64,000 nucleotides of DNA from the NCBI RefSeq assembly GCF_014268275.3, contig NZ_CP077084.1, forward strand, positions 2,542,001-2,606,000, given 5' to 3'. Under the pieces are notes generated by a model. The model searched no databases. It had not been told where the DNA came from and saw only the letters and a program-made list of their open reading frames with translations. Positions 55,025 through 64,000 of this stretch are shown here, piece after piece (the stretch's first letter is position 1; each line of letters opens with the position of its first letter). Source of the stretch: Pseudomonas tritici. GTDB lineage: Bacteria > Pseudomonadota > Gammaproteobacteria > Pseudomonadales > Pseudomonadaceae. The position numbers and the translations under genes were made by a program.

Positions 55025-56097
55025 GTGCCCGTCCTGTCAGCAGCATCGTTTTCGTGTTGCTGGACCAGTTCACCTTGATGTCACTGGCGGCTGCAGTCGA
55101 GCCGTTGCGCATGGCCAATCAGCTGTCCGGCCAGGAGCTTTACAAGTGGCATACCGCGAGCCCGGACGGCAACCCTGTGTGGGCCAGTGACGGCGTGCCC
55201 ATCACGCCTGACGGTTCGATACTCGGCGTGCCGCCAGCCGACATTGTGATTGTCTGTGGCGGCATCGGCATCCAGGGCACCGTGACTGGCGAGCTGGTCA
55301 AGTGGTTGCGCAGCCAGGCGCGTTACGCCAAGCGACTGGGCGGTATTTGTACCGGTAGCTTTGTGTTGGCGCGGGCCGGCTTGCTGGATGGCTATGAATG
55401 CAGCGTGCATTGGGAGTGGTTGGCCGCCATGCAGGAGGCCTTCCCACGGGTGACTGTCAGTTCCAGCCTGTTCAGCCTCGACCGGGACCGTCTCACCAGC
55501 TCGGGCGGTACCGCGCCCTTGGACATGATGCTGCACTTGATCGGTCGGGATCACGGGCATGAGCTGTCGGCGGCCATTTCCGACATGTTTGTGTACGAGC
55601 GGATCCGCAACGAGCAGGACCATCAGCGCGTGCCCCTCAAGCATATGCTGGGCACCCAGCAACCCAAGTTGCAGGAAATCGTGGCCTTGATGGAGGCGAA
55701 CTTGGAGGAACCGATCAACTTGGACGAGCTGGCCGCGTATGTCGCGTTGTCGCGTCGCCAACTTGAGCGCATGTTCCAGAAGTACCTGCACTGTTCGCCT
55801 TCGCGCTATTACCTCAGGCTGCGGCTGATCCGTGCGCGGCAGTTGCTCAAGCAGACACCCATTTCAATCGTGGAATTGGCCGTGCTTTGTGGCTTTGTGT
55901 CCACGCCGCACTTTTCCAAGTGCTACCGCGAATACTTCGGCGTACCGCCCAGCGATGAGCGTTCAGTCACGGACAGCGAGCGATCCGTCGTGCTCAAGCC
56001 GGTGCTGCACGCGTTGCCTGCGCCCGCGCCCATGAACGTGTTGGAGCAGGCGCGGGGCGAGGCAACGTTTGCCAGCGTGAAGAACCTGAAGTCCTGA
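55021..56097 (+). CDS. GlxA-type AraC-family regulator
   Basis: The 358-residue protein has an N-terminal DJ-1/PfpI-like amidotransferase-fold domain (VLLDQFTLMSLAAAVEPLR; nucleophile elbow GGICTGSFVLA) and a C-terminal AraC helix-turn-helix pair (LDELAAYVALSRRQLERMFQ). Homologues such as GbdR, CdhR and ArgR control glycine betaine, carnitine and arginine catabolism. It is coupled to the upstream permease gene and ends 2 bp before the convergent cytochrome gene. The ligand is unknown, though the permease suggests an amino acid or betaine. Confidence 0.88.
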   Translation: MSARPVSSIVFVLLDQFTLMSLAAAVEPLRMANQLSGQELYKWHTASPDGNPVWASDGVPITPDGSILGVPPADIVIVCGGIGIQGTVTGELVKWLRSQARYAKRLGGICTGSFVLARAGLLDGYECSVHWEWLAAMQEAFPRVTVSSSLFSLDRDRLTSSGGTAPLDMMLHLIGRDHGHELSAAISDMFVYERIRNEQDHQRVPLKHMLGTQQPKLQEIVALMEANLEEPINLDELAAYVALSRRQLERMFQKYLHCSPSRYYLRLRLIRARQLLKQTPISIVELAVLCGFVSTPHFSKCYREYFGVPPSDERSVTDSERSVVLKPVLHALPAPAPMNVLEQARGEATFASVKNLKS

Positions 56098-56099
56098 AT

Positions 56100-57443
56100 T
56101 CAGCGCATATGCAGGATGATCGGGCTGCTGCTCGCCGGGTCGGTATGCCCGCGCAACTTGCCCACCGCCTTCGCCTCAACCGCACCGCCGTTATTACCCC
56201 AGGTGCCGCGCACGTAGCTCAGCACCTCAGCAATTTCCTGGTCGGACAATTGCTCGCGAAACGCCGGCATGCGGTAGGCGTCGGGTACGCCGGCGGCGAC
56301 CACGCGTTGCGAGCCGTTGAGGGTGATGTTGATCGCGGAGGCGCTTTCCTTGGCCAGTGCCGACGTGGCGCCGGCCAGGGGCGGCATCCACTCGGGCTGG
56401 CCCTTGCCGTCCAGGCCATGGCACGAGGCGCAACGGGTCGCGTAAGTGCGGGCGCCGGGGACGTCCTGGTTCGTGCTCACCGCCTGATACTGCCAGGGCG
56501 TGCCGTCGCGCTGCGGGTCGCCAGGCAGCGACTTGAGATAGCGCGCGATGGCGGCCAAGTCGTCGTCCTGCATGAACTGCGTGGAATTGTTGAAGGCTTC
56601 GGTCATTGAGCCATAGACCACTGCATGCGCGTTACGCCCGGTCTTGAGGAACTGCACGATCTGCGGCTCAGTCCAGCGTCCCAGCCCGGTGTTGGGGTCC
56701 TGGCGCAGGCTCGGTGCGTACCAGCCGTCGAGCAGGGCGCCGGCGAGGAACGGCTTGCCGGATTCATCCAGGGCTTTTTCGTTAAAGGCCAGGCCGCGTG
56801 GTGTGTGGCAGCTGCCGCAGTGGCCGGGGCCCTGGACGATATAGGCGCCGCGGTTCCACAGCGCGTCCTGGTCTGGCTTGGCTGCATAGGTAGCGGTTGG
56901 GGCGAACACGCCGTTCCACAGTGCGATGGGCCAGCGCATATTCAACGGCCAGGGAATATCGCTGGGGATATTCGGTTGGTTGGCCGGCTGTATGCCCTGC
57001 ATGAAGAACGCGTACAGCGCTTTTATGTCGTCATCGCTGAGTTTTACGTAGGACGGGTAGGGCATGGCCGGGTACAGCCGTCGCCCACCCGGCGCCACGC
57101 CATGGCGCACTGCGCGGTCGAAGTCAGCCAGGCTGTAAGTGCCGATCCCGGTGTTTTTGTCCGGCGTGATGTTGGTGGCGTGAATCGCCCCCAACGGCGT
57201 GGCCATTTCCAGCCCTCCGGCGAACGGCGCCTTGCCTGCCAAACTGTGGCAGGCCACGCAATCGCTGAGGCGGGCGACATACTCGCCACGGCTGACCAAG
57301 GCGGGTTCGAAGCTGGCACCCGCCTGTTCCTGTTCGAACGCAGTAGCAGGTTCACGGGTGACATACCAGGCCAGCAGGCCTGCGGCGACCAGGCAGGGCA
57401 GCGCCAGCCAGCCTGCGGTTCTTGCGAATCGACGGTTGTTCAT
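56100..57443 (-). CDS. Three-haem cytochrome c subunit of a periplasmic dehydrogenase
   Basis: The 447-residue protein has an N-terminal membrane anchor (about 10-27) and three c-type haem motifs, CVACH, CGSCH and CASCH, each with downstream Met ligands. It resembles the cytochrome subunit of membrane-bound alcohol/aldehyde/gluconate dehydrogenases. It is downstream of the molybdenum hydroxylase genes and would carry their electrons to the respiratory chain. Confidence 0.9.
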   Translation of the reverse strand: MNNRRFARTAGWLALPCLVAAGLLAWYVTREPATAFEQEQAGASFEPALVSRGEYVARLSDCVACHSLAGKAPFAGGLEMATPLGAIHATNITPDKNTGIGTYSLADFDRAVRHGVAPGGRRLYPAMPYPSYVKLSDDDIKALYAFFMQGIQPANQPNIPSDIPWPLNMRWPIALWNGVFAPTATYAAKPDQDALWNRGAYIVQGPGHCGSCHTPRGLAFNEKALDESGKPFLAGALLDGWYAPSLRQDPNTGLGRWTEPQIVQFLKTGRNAHAVVYGSMTEAFNNSTQFMQDDDLAAIARYLKSLPGDPQRDGTPWQYQAVSTNQDVPGARTYATRCASCHGLDGKGQPEWMPPLAGATSALAKESASAINITLNGSQRVVAAGVPDAYRMPAFREQLSDQEIAEVLSYVRGTWGNNGGAVEAKAVGKLRGHTDPASSSPIILHMR

Positions 57444-57459
57444 GGGCGTTTCCTGAGGG

Positions 57460-59685
57460 TCAGCTGAAAGTGTGTCGGCTCAAAGGCAGGCTGCGCACGC
57501 GCTGGCCCGTCAACTGCGCCACCGCATTGGCCACGGCCGGTGCCACGGCGGGCAACGGCGGCTCGCCGATACCGCCCATTTTTTCGCCACTCTCGACCAC
57601 CCGTACATGCACCCGCGCCATCTGTGCGGGCGCCAGGATCGGGTACAGGTCGTAGTTGCGCGCCCGTGGTTTTCCATCCACGTACACCGCTTCTTCCAGC
57701 AAGGTCTGGGACAAGCCCAACGCCACGGCACCATTGACCTGCGCCTCGACAATCGCCGGGTTGACGATGCTGCCCGGGTCGATGGCCTGCCAGATATCGT
57801 GCACCTTGACCTTCCCATTCTCGATGGACACTTCGGCGATCGCTGCCGTGTGGGAGCCGAACGGCGAGGCCATGGCCACGCCGCGAGCGCGTCGGGTGCC
57901 GTCCTCGGCGGTGAAGGGGCCACGCTTCCAGCCACCGGACAATTCACCCGCCACTTGCAGCAACGTGGTCAGCCGTGGGTTGTCGCGCAGCAAATGCAAG
58001 CGCAGCTCATAGGGATCATGTCCGCCTTTGTCCGCCAGCTCGTCGAGAAACGACTCATAGAAGAAGTCGTTGAGCGAGTTGCCCACCGAACGCCAATAGC
58101 CGAGCATGGGCGCGCCTTTGACGTAGATCTGCGCGATGCGTTTGTTGGGAATGGTGTAGGACTTGCCCGACAACCCTTCGAGGGCCGTGGGGTCGATTTT
58201 ATCGCCCTGTTTGCCGGCAAGCGCTTCGGTCGGGCCTTCGGTCGCGCTGACCGCTTCGATGGCCACCGGGAAGCCTTTGTCATCCAGTGCGGCACGGAAC
58301 TTGACCACGGCCACCGGGCGCAGCACGTCGCGCAGGAATTCTTCTTCACGGCTCCAGATCAGCTTGATCGGACGCCCCACTGCCTTGGCCAGCGCAATGG
58401 CCTGCGGGTAGGGGTTGGCCGAGTCATACAAGAAGTGCCGCCCAAAAAAGCCCCCCAGCAATGGCGAGTGCAGGGTGATTTTGTCGAGGTCGAGGCCGGT
58501 GCGCTTGGCGATGTCGGCGCGGAACATGTCCGGCGCCTGGTTAGGCAGCCAGATCTCCAGAGTGCCATCGGGGTTGAAGCGTGCGAGGGCGGATGGCGGT
58601 TCCAACTGGGCGTGGTTGAGGTACTGGTTGTGATACGTCGCTTCGATTTTGGTCTTGGCGCCTGACAGTGCGGCCGCCACGTCACCTTCATTTTCGTCGT
58701 CACGGGCCGGGCCTTGCTGAGCGGCGAGGAAGTCGCGGTGCTTGTCGCTGGAGAAGTCCGCCGGCATGACGCGCAGTGTCGAGTCGGCAGCCGCTTCTTG
58801 CCAGTCGACCTGGACCGCTTCAACCGCACGCTTGGCGTGCCACCAACGTTCAGCCACCACCGCCACTGCGCCGGGGAGCACGTGCACCGAATGCACGCCT
58901 TTCATGGCTTGCACGTGTGACTGGTTACGCAGGCTGCCCACGGTCATGCCCAGGCGTGGCGCATGCTGCACAGCCGCGTGAAGCATGCCGTCGACTTTCA
59001 GGTCGATGCTGTATTGCGCCTTGCCGGTGGATTTGTCGTAGGCATCCAGGCGTTTGACCGGCTTGCCGATCCAGCGGAACTGGCTTGGGTCGCGCAGCGT
59101 GATGCTGGCCGGGTCGGGCACCGGCATGTCCAGGGCGCGACTGGCCAATTCGCCGTAGCCCAACGAACGGCCGGAAGCCGTATGTACCACCCGGCCAGGC
59201 TGGGTGGTCAGTTCGGCAACCGGTACACCCAACTGCGCGGCACCGGCTTGCAGCAGCATCGCGCGGGCGAGGGCGCCCAGGCGGCGCATGGTCGGGTAGC
59301 TCATGCGCACCGACATGCTGCCGCCGGTGATGCGCAGGCCGTTGTCCATCACCACATACGCTTCGCCGGGTGGCGCGGCTTCGACGATAAACGTAGCGGG
59401 GTCGGCATCCAGCTCTTCGCCGACAATCTGCGCCATGGCGGTGTGGGTGCCTTGTCCGCCTTCCATGAACGGACTGAGCAGGCGCACCGTGCCGTCCGGG
59501 CGAATTTCAAGAAACGCCGGCACCTGAGTGCCACGTTCTGCCGCGTTGGCCGTGGCCGCCTGCACCCTCGACGCGCCAAGCGGCAGGCCGAAACCGATCA
59601 CCAGCGCGCCCACCGCCGTGCTCGCCAGGAAGCGGCGGCGCGACAGGTTTACCGGTGCTTCGAGCAGTTCATTGAGGATGCTCAT
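57460..59685 (-). CDS. iorB: Molybdenum hydroxylase large subunit (IorB-like, Tat-exported)
   Basis: The 741-residue protein has a twin-arginine signal (SRRRFLAST, residues 14-22) and the xanthine-oxidase-type molybdopterin-binding fold (SPFMEGGQGTH, GGFFGRHFLYDSANPYPQA, GIGEPPLP with the active-site glutamate near the end). IorB-type enzymes hydroxylate N-heterocycles or oxidise aldehydes. Together with the small 2Fe-2S subunit and the cytochrome it forms a periplasm-facing enzyme. The substrate is unclear: isoquinoline, nicotinate or aldehydes are all possible. Its start overlaps the small subunit by one base. Confidence 0.85.
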   Translation of the reverse strand: MSILNELLEAPVNLSRRRFLASTAVGALVIGFGLPLGASRVQAATANAAERGTQVPAFLEIRPDGTVRLLSPFMEGGQGTHTAMAQIVGEELDADPATFIVEAAPPGEAYVVMDNGLRITGGSMSVRMSYPTMRRLGALARAMLLQAGAAQLGVPVAELTTQPGRVVHTASGRSLGYGELASRALDMPVPDPASITLRDPSQFRWIGKPVKRLDAYDKSTGKAQYSIDLKVDGMLHAAVQHAPRLGMTVGSLRNQSHVQAMKGVHSVHVLPGAVAVVAERWWHAKRAVEAVQVDWQEAAADSTLRVMPADFSSDKHRDFLAAQQGPARDDENEGDVAAALSGAKTKIEATYHNQYLNHAQLEPPSALARFNPDGTLEIWLPNQAPDMFRADIAKRTGLDLDKITLHSPLLGGFFGRHFLYDSANPYPQAIALAKAVGRPIKLIWSREEEFLRDVLRPVAVVKFRAALDDKGFPVAIEAVSATEGPTEALAGKQGDKIDPTALEGLSGKSYTIPNKRIAQIYVKGAPMLGYWRSVGNSLNDFFYESFLDELADKGGHDPYELRLHLLRDNPRLTTLLQVAGELSGGWKRGPFTAEDGTRRARGVAMASPFGSHTAAIAEVSIENGKVKVHDIWQAIDPGSIVNPAIVEAQVNGAVALGLSQTLLEEAVYVDGKPRARNYDLYPILAPAQMARVHVRVVESGEKMGGIGEPPLPAVAPAVANAVAQLTGQRVRSLPLSRHTFS

Positions 59686-60140
59686 CAGACGCTCTCCTGC
59701 TTGGCCAGTGCGTCGACCGCCGCATGGATGGCGTTATAGGTGCCGCAACGACACAGGTTGATCATCGCCGCGTCGATCTGCGCCTTGCTAGGGGCGGGGG
59801 TGTGCTTGAGCAGCGCAGTCGCGGCCATTACCTGCCCGGACTGGCAATACCCGCATTGCGCCACCTGATGCTCGACCCAGGTCGCGACCACACGCTTGCC
59901 CACCTCATCGTCTTCAATCGCTTCGATGGTGGTGATTTCACGCCCGACCACGCCGGCCACTGGCGTGACACACGAGCGCACCACATTACCGTCCACCAGC
60001 ACCGAGCAGGCCCCGCACTGGGCCAGGCCGCAGCCGTATTTGGTGCCGGTCAGGCCCAGGTCGTCGCGGATCACCCATAGCAGTGGCGTGTCGGCGTCGG
60101 CTTCGACCTGATAGGTTTTCTGGTTGATTCGTAATTCCAT
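59685..60140 (-). CDS. iorA: 2Fe-2S subunit of molybdenum hydroxylase (IorA-like)
   Basis: The 151-residue subunit carries two 2Fe-2S clusters. The plant-type one is in CGLAQCGAC and the alpha-helical one in CGYCQSG and CRCGTY. Order and length match IorA and NicA. It is the first gene of the leftward iorAB-cytochrome operon. Confidence 0.93.
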   Translation of the reverse strand: MELRINQKTYQVEADADTPLLWVIRDDLGLTGTKYGCGLAQCGACSVLVDGNVVRSCVTPVAGVVGREITTIEAIEDDEVGKRVVATWVEHQVAQCGYCQSGQVMAATALLKHTPAPSKAQIDAAMINLCRCGTYNAIHAAVDALAKQESV

Positions 60141-60289
60141 GGCTCACCTGCTGATCATCGGTGTATGCGGCCATTTTTAGTATGAGGTTGCGGCGGCCGC
60201 TCATTGTCGAACTCTAGACCACGGTGCAAGGGCTATCTATCCGAAATCCGAGAAGTCGGAGGATCAGGCAAGTATTCAAGAGGATTGAG

Positions 60290-61198
60290 CTAGCGTGCCT
60301 GATCCCATTCTTGACGTACCGCACTGCGAATCCCGTCCAGCAACATTGCAAACGCCGGGTTGTCGTTGTTCTCGCGCCAGATCAAATGCAGCTCACTTTG
60401 CGCCCCTTCGCCCAAGTCGATATCGCGGAACACCACGTTCTTGAACACCACACTGCTGGCGCAACGCGGCACCAGTGCCAGGCCCATACCGGCATTGACC
60501 AGCGCCAGGATGGTCAGGGATGACCCCAGCCACTGCACAAACTCCGGAGCAACGCGCGCTGAGCGCAGCAGGCCGGTGAGCAGTTCGTTGAACGGCGGGT
60601 AGGCCGAGTGGGCGTACATCAGGAAGGGCTGGGCGTCCAAGTCGTGCACGCTGACCGTCTCGGCATTGGCCAACCGATGGCTGCTGGGAACTGCCAGCAC
60701 GAAGGGCTCGCGCACCAGGCATTCGGTGGCGTAGCCCGGCTCCAGCAGCGGCGCGCGGACAATCCCCAGGTCGATCCGGCGGGCGCGCAGCGCTTCATAT
60801 TGCTGGTAGGTGTTCATCTCTGACAGGTCGATCTTCACCTGGGGCTGCCGGAGCCGCGCCTCGGCGATCACGCGTGGCAAAAACTCGTACACCGCGCTGC
60901 CGACGAAGCTGATATTGACCGTGCCGATATCGCCCTCAGCGAAGCGACGCGCCGTCACCGCCGCTTGCTGGGCACGTTCCAGCAAGTTCTGCGCCTCGAT
61001 AAAAAAGGCGCGGCCGGCGGCGGTGAGGGCAACGCTGCGGGTGGTGCGGGCAAACAGTTCGACCCCCAAGTGATGTTCCAGCAATTGGATCTGTCGGCTG
61101 AGCGGCGGCTGGGTCATGTTCAGCCGTTCGGCCGCGCGCCGAAAATTCAGCTCGGTGGCCACAGTGGTGAAGCAACGCAGTTGAGTGAGTTCGAACAT
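60290..61198 (-). CDS. LysR-family transcriptional regulator
   Basis: The 302-residue regulator has an N-terminal helix-turn-helix (NFRRAAERLNMTQPPLSRQI, about 17-36) and a substrate-binding domain with IDLGIVRAP. It is divergent from the MFS and glucarate-dehydratase-like genes and probably controls them. The ATG at 61198 starts the canonical MFELTQLRCF sequence; the longer frame is an extension. Confidence 0.9.
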   Translation of the reverse strand: MFELTQLRCFTTVATELNFRRAAERLNMTQPPLSRQIQLLEHHLGVELFARTTRSVALTAAGRAFFIEAQNLLERAQQAAVTARRFAEGDIGTVNISFVGSAVYEFLPRVIAEARLRQPQVKIDLSEMNTYQQYEALRARRIDLGIVRAPLLEPGYATECLVREPFVLAVPSSHRLANAETVSVHDLDAQPFLMYAHSAYPPFNELLTGLLRSARVAPEFVQWLGSSLTILALVNAGMGLALVPRCASSVVFKNVVFRDIDLGEGAQSELHLIWRENNDNPAFAMLLDGIRSAVRQEWDQAR

Positions 61199-61200
61199 TG

Positions 61201-61240
61201 ATCTAATCCAGGTATCAATCGGATGCCAAGTTAGATTAGA
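61201..61240. promoter_or_regulatory. Inverted repeat in LysR/MFS divergent promoter
   Basis: ATCTAA (61201) and TTAGAT (61231), and overlapping TAATC/GATTA, form a spaced dyad in the 106-bp gap. It is a candidate LysR binding site. Confidence 0.35.
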
Positions 61241-61304
61241 CGGGATCAATGCCCGACGTCCATGATCAACGCGTCCCTAAAAAAACAATGATTGGGAGTT
61301 GCCC

Positions 61305-62666
61305 TTGGACACTGTTCAGAATCCGCCAGACCCGACCGTGCTCGCCCGTGCGGCCACCAAGGTCAAGCGTCATGTACTGCCATTATTTGTGGTGATGTTC
61401 ATCGTCAACTACATCGACCGGGTCAACATTGGCTTTGTGCGCAGCCATTTGGAGATCGACCTGGGCATTGGCGCGGCCGCCTACGGCCTCGGTGCCGGTT
61501 TGTTCTTCATTGGCTACGCGATCTTTGAAGTGCCGTCCAACCTGCTCCTGCAGCGCTACGGCGCAAGGGCCTGGCTGACGCGCATCATGTTCACCTGGGG
61601 CGCGGCCGCGATGGCCATGGCCTTCGTCAAAGGTGAAACCAGTTTTTATGTCCTGCGTTTTGTCCTCGGCGCCGCCGAGGCCGGTTTTTTTCCCGGTGTC
61701 ATCTACTACTTCACGCAGTGGCTGCCAGCCTCCGAGCGCGGCAAGGCCATGGCGATTTTCCTCAGCGGCTCTGCCATTGCCTCGGTGATTTCCGGCCCGG
61801 TGTCGGGGGCCTTGCTGCACATCAATGGTTTTAGCCTGCATGGCTGGCAGTGGATGTTTCTGATTGAAGGGTTTGCCTCGATCGTGCTCTGTGGCTTTGT
61901 ATGGTTCTGGTTGCAGTCCCGTCCCGATCAGGCGACATGGCTCAGCGCAGAGGAAAAACACGCGTTGGTGAGTGCCATCGAGGCGGAACAGCTAGCGCGT
62001 GAAGCCGTCCGGACTGTCCGACCCTCGATGTTCAAGCTGCTCGCCGACAGACAAATCGCGCTGTTTTGCTTTATTTACTTTTCCATCGCCCTGACCATCT
62101 ATGGCGCCACCTTCTGGCTGCCCAGCATGATCAAGAAAATGGGCAACCTGGGCGACTTCCAGGTGGGCTTGTTCAATTCGATTCCCTGGTTGATTTCCAT
62201 CGTCGCCATGTACGGTTTCGCCGCCCTCGCCAGCAAATGGAAGCACCAGCAGGCATGGGTTGCGCTGATGCTGGTGATTGCCGCGTTCGGTATGTTCATG
62301 TCTACCACCGGCGGGCCGGTGTTCGCCTTTGTCGCCATCTGTTTTGCCGCGATTGGCTTCAAGGCCGCCTCTGCCTTGTTCTGGCCAATTCCCCAGGGTT
62401 ATCTGGATGCCCGGATCGCCGCGGCGGTGATTGCCTTGATCAATTCGGTCGGCAACCTGGGAGGCTTTGTCGCCCCCACCACCTTTGGTTTGCTGGAACA
62501 GACCACCGGCTCCATCGAAGGCGGGCTGTATGGCCTGGCCGCTACCTCCCTGGTGGCGGCGGTGGTGGTGTTTTTTGCGCGCACCGCACCAAGGGGCACC
62601 GTGCCCCCCACACCGACTACACATCAGCACGCTTCGCGTCCAGGCCCACAGGGAGCAGCCTCTTGA
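61305..62666 (+). CDS. MFS transporter, anion/sugar-acid symporter type
   Basis: The 453-residue protein has 12 predicted helices and the MFS ACS-family motif (VNYIDRVNIGF; ERGKAMAIFLSG). Such transporters take up glucarate, galactarate or aromatic acids. No ATG is available in frame; TTG at 61305 with GGGAG six bases upstream fits best, with TTG at 61299 as an alternative. It overlaps the dehydratase-like gene by 4 bp. Confidence 0.85.
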   Translation: MDTVQNPPDPTVLARAATKVKRHVLPLFVVMFIVNYIDRVNIGFVRSHLEIDLGIGAAAYGLGAGLFFIGYAIFEVPSNLLLQRYGARAWLTRIMFTWGAAAMAMAFVKGETSFYVLRFVLGAAEAGFFPGVIYYFTQWLPASERGKAMAIFLSGSAIASVISGPVSGALLHINGFSLHGWQWMFLIEGFASIVLCGFVWFWLQSRPDQATWLSAEEKHALVSAIEAEQLAREAVRTVRPSMFKLLADRQIALFCFIYFSIALTIYGATFWLPSMIKKMGNLGDFQVGLFNSIPWLISIVAMYGFAALASKWKHQQAWVALMLVIAAFGMFMSTTGGPVFAFVAICFAAIGFKAASALFWPIPQGYLDARIAAAVIALINSVGNLGGFVAPTTFGLLEQTTGSIEGGLYGLAATSLVAAVVVFFARTAPRGTVPPTPTTHQHASRPGPQGAAS

Positions 62667-63937
62667 AAATCGTCCGCGTTACCGTCACGCCCATTGCCTT
62701 TCGCGACCCGCCGCTGCTTAACGCCAGCGGTATCCACGAAGCCTTCGCGCTGCGCTCGATCATCGAGGTCGAGAGCGACACCGGCTACATCGGCCTTGGC
62801 GAAAGCTACGGCGATGCCCCGGCGCTGGCGATCCAGCAACAGGTGCAGCCGCAACTGATCGGCCTCGATCCCTTCAACCTGAACGGGCTGCGTGCAATCG
62901 TCCAGGCCACGGTGGCCGCGCACAAGCCCGTGAGCCTCAGCGGCGCAGAACTGGCGCCGGGCTCCCACGCCAGCAAGGCCGTGAGCAATGCCTATTCGGC
63001 GTTCGAAGTGGCCTTGCTCGACCTCCAGGCCCACGCCTTGAACGTGCCGCTGGTGGACTTGCTCGGTGGGGCGATCCGCGACCGGATCCCGTTCAGTGCC
63101 TACTTGTTTTTCAAGTACGCCGAACACATCGACTCGCCCTACAAGCCCGACAGCTGGGGCGAAGCGCTCAACGAAGAGCAGATCGTCGCCCAGGCCCGGC
63201 GGATGATCGAAGCCTACGGCTTCAAAAGCATCAAGCTCAAGGCCGGCGCGCTGGAACCGGAACATGAGGTGCGCTGCATCAAGGCGCTGAAAAAAGCTTT
63301 CCCCGGCGTGCCGCTGCGCATCGACCCGAATGGCAATTGGTCGCTGGAAACCTCGATTCGCATGGCTGAACTGCTGGGCGATGACCTGCAGTATTACGAA
63401 GACCCGACCCCGGGCCTGGACGGCATGGCCGAGCTGCACAAACGCACCGGCCTCCCGCTGGCGACCAATATGGTGGTCACCGATTTCGACGAATTCCGCC
63501 GTAGCGTAGCGCTGAACAGCGTGCAGATCGTCCTCGCCGATCACCACTACTGGGGCGGCCTGCGCGACACCCAGGTGTTGGCCAAGATGTGCCAGACCTT
63601 CGGCCTGGGCGTGTCGATGCACTCCAATTCACACCTGGGCATCAGCCTGATGGCGATGGCCCATGTGGCTGCGTCGGTGCCCAACCTTGATTACGCTTGC
63701 GACACCCATTACCCCTGGCAGGAGCCGGACGAGGAAGTCATCAAGGGTGGCAAGGTGCCGATTGTCGATGGCTGCGTGACGATTACCCGTGCACCGGGCC
63801 TGGGCCTGGAACTTGACCATGACCAACTGGGCAAGCTGCATGACCAGTACCTCAGTTGCGGCATTCGCCAGCGCGACGACGTAAAACAGATGCAGCGTTA
63901 CCAGCCGGATTGGAAGACTGTGAAACCGCGTTTCTGA
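62663..63937 (+). CDS. gudD: Glucarate dehydratase-like enolase-superfamily enzyme (TTG start)
   Basis: The 424-residue protein has the enolase-superfamily KxK (SIKLKAG), metal ligands in LRIDPNGNW and YYEDP and a general base histidine in MHSNSHLGIS, as in the glucarate dehydratase group. It would dehydrate a hexaric acid such as D-glucarate. The start is TTG at 62663, overlapping the MFS stop codon (TTGA), with GGGAG upstream. Other members of the group use galactarate or idarate, so the sugar is not certain. Confidence 0.82.
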   Translation: MKIVRVTVTPIAFRDPPLLNASGIHEAFALRSIIEVESDTGYIGLGESYGDAPALAIQQQVQPQLIGLDPFNLNGLRAIVQATVAAHKPVSLSGAELAPGSHASKAVSNAYSAFEVALLDLQAHALNVPLVDLLGGAIRDRIPFSAYLFFKYAEHIDSPYKPDSWGEALNEEQIVAQARRMIEAYGFKSIKLKAGALEPEHEVRCIKALKKAFPGVPLRIDPNGNWSLETSIRMAELLGDDLQYYEDPTPGLDGMAELHKRTGLPLATNMVVTDFDEFRRSVALNSVQIVLADHHYWGGLRDTQVLAKMCQTFGLGVSMHSNSHLGISLMAMAHVAASVPNLDYACDTHYPWQEPDEEVIKGGKVPIVDGCVTITRAPGLGLELDHDQLGKLHDQYLSCGIRQRDDVKQMQRYQPDWKTVKPRF

Positions 63938-63956
63938 AGCTTGGTCGCTTCGCTTT

Positions 63957-63994
63957 GCCCGGTGACACATCCGCGTGTGTCACCGGGCTTTTTT
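63957..63994 (+). terminator. Strong rho-independent terminator after dehydratase gene
   Basis: GCCCGGTGACACA and TGTGTCACCGGGC form a 13-bp perfect stem with a six-base loop, followed by six T. It closes the MFS-dehydratase operon. Confidence 0.93.
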
Positions 63995-64000
63995 ATGCGA

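Noticed and set aside
57460..60140. Nicotinate dehydrogenase NicAB
   Set aside because: NicB carries its cytochrome domains in the same chain, whereas here a separate three-haem protein is encoded; no other nic gene is present.

Overview
The window looks like chromosomal DNA of a Pseudomonas of the fluorescens group. It is GC-rich, codon use is uniform, intergenic gaps carry the short inverted repeats typical of that clade, and the gene families are pseudomonad. It holds no rRNA, tRNA, CRISPR array, transposase or prophage that I can see. Nearly all of it is accessory metabolism in four blocks.

Block 1 (1-8.8 kb) is a siderophore locus. A leftward operon encodes a PLP decarboxylase (SbnH/Y4yA type), an SbnA-type cysteine-synthase homologue, an octopine-dehydrogenase-family enzyme and an IucA/IucC synthetase cut by the window edge. 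A rightward arm encodes a CitE-like lyase, an SbnI/ParB-like serine kinase and a TonB-dependent receptor. Candidate Fur boxes lie upstream. The set resembles staphyloferrin B synthesis, but the usual SbnB is replaced by an opine-dehydrogenase-type protein.

Block 2 is split into two parts (9-14.6 kb and 42.2-53.2 kb). It looks like a trigonelline-type (N-methylpyridine carboxylate) catabolic regulon: luciferase-like monooxygenase, two flavin reductases, aldehyde dehydrogenase, alpha/beta hydrolase, an AA_synth (PF06684) protein, NCS1 and ABC importers, a chemoreceptor, a RibBA paralogue and a GntR regulator. Six copies of a 15-bp element, GGWATACCRTAATAY, lie in front of its transcription units and of no other gene that I noticed.

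Block 3 (14.5-42.1 kb) sits between the halves of block 2 and oxidises methylated amines: trimethylamine to TMAO (Tmm), to dimethylamine (Tdm), to methylamine (Dmm), then gamma-glutamylmethylamide synthetase, N-methylglutamate synthase MgsABC and N-methylglutamate dehydrogenase MgdABCD. There are two folD-purU pairs for one-carbon disposal, an ammonium transporter, an XRE-cupin regulator and a cytoplasmic two-component system. A second shared palindrome, near TTCCTGYAGGGAA, lies before its three operons, and a sigma-54 promoter precedes gmaS. Trigonelline ring cleavage is known to release methylamine, so block 2 can feed block 3.

Block 4 (53.6-64 kb) holds a GABA-type permease with a GlxA-type AraC regulator, a periplasmic molybdenum hydroxylase with a three-haem cytochrome c, and a LysR/MFS/glucarate-dehydratase-type sugar-acid unit ending in a strong terminator.
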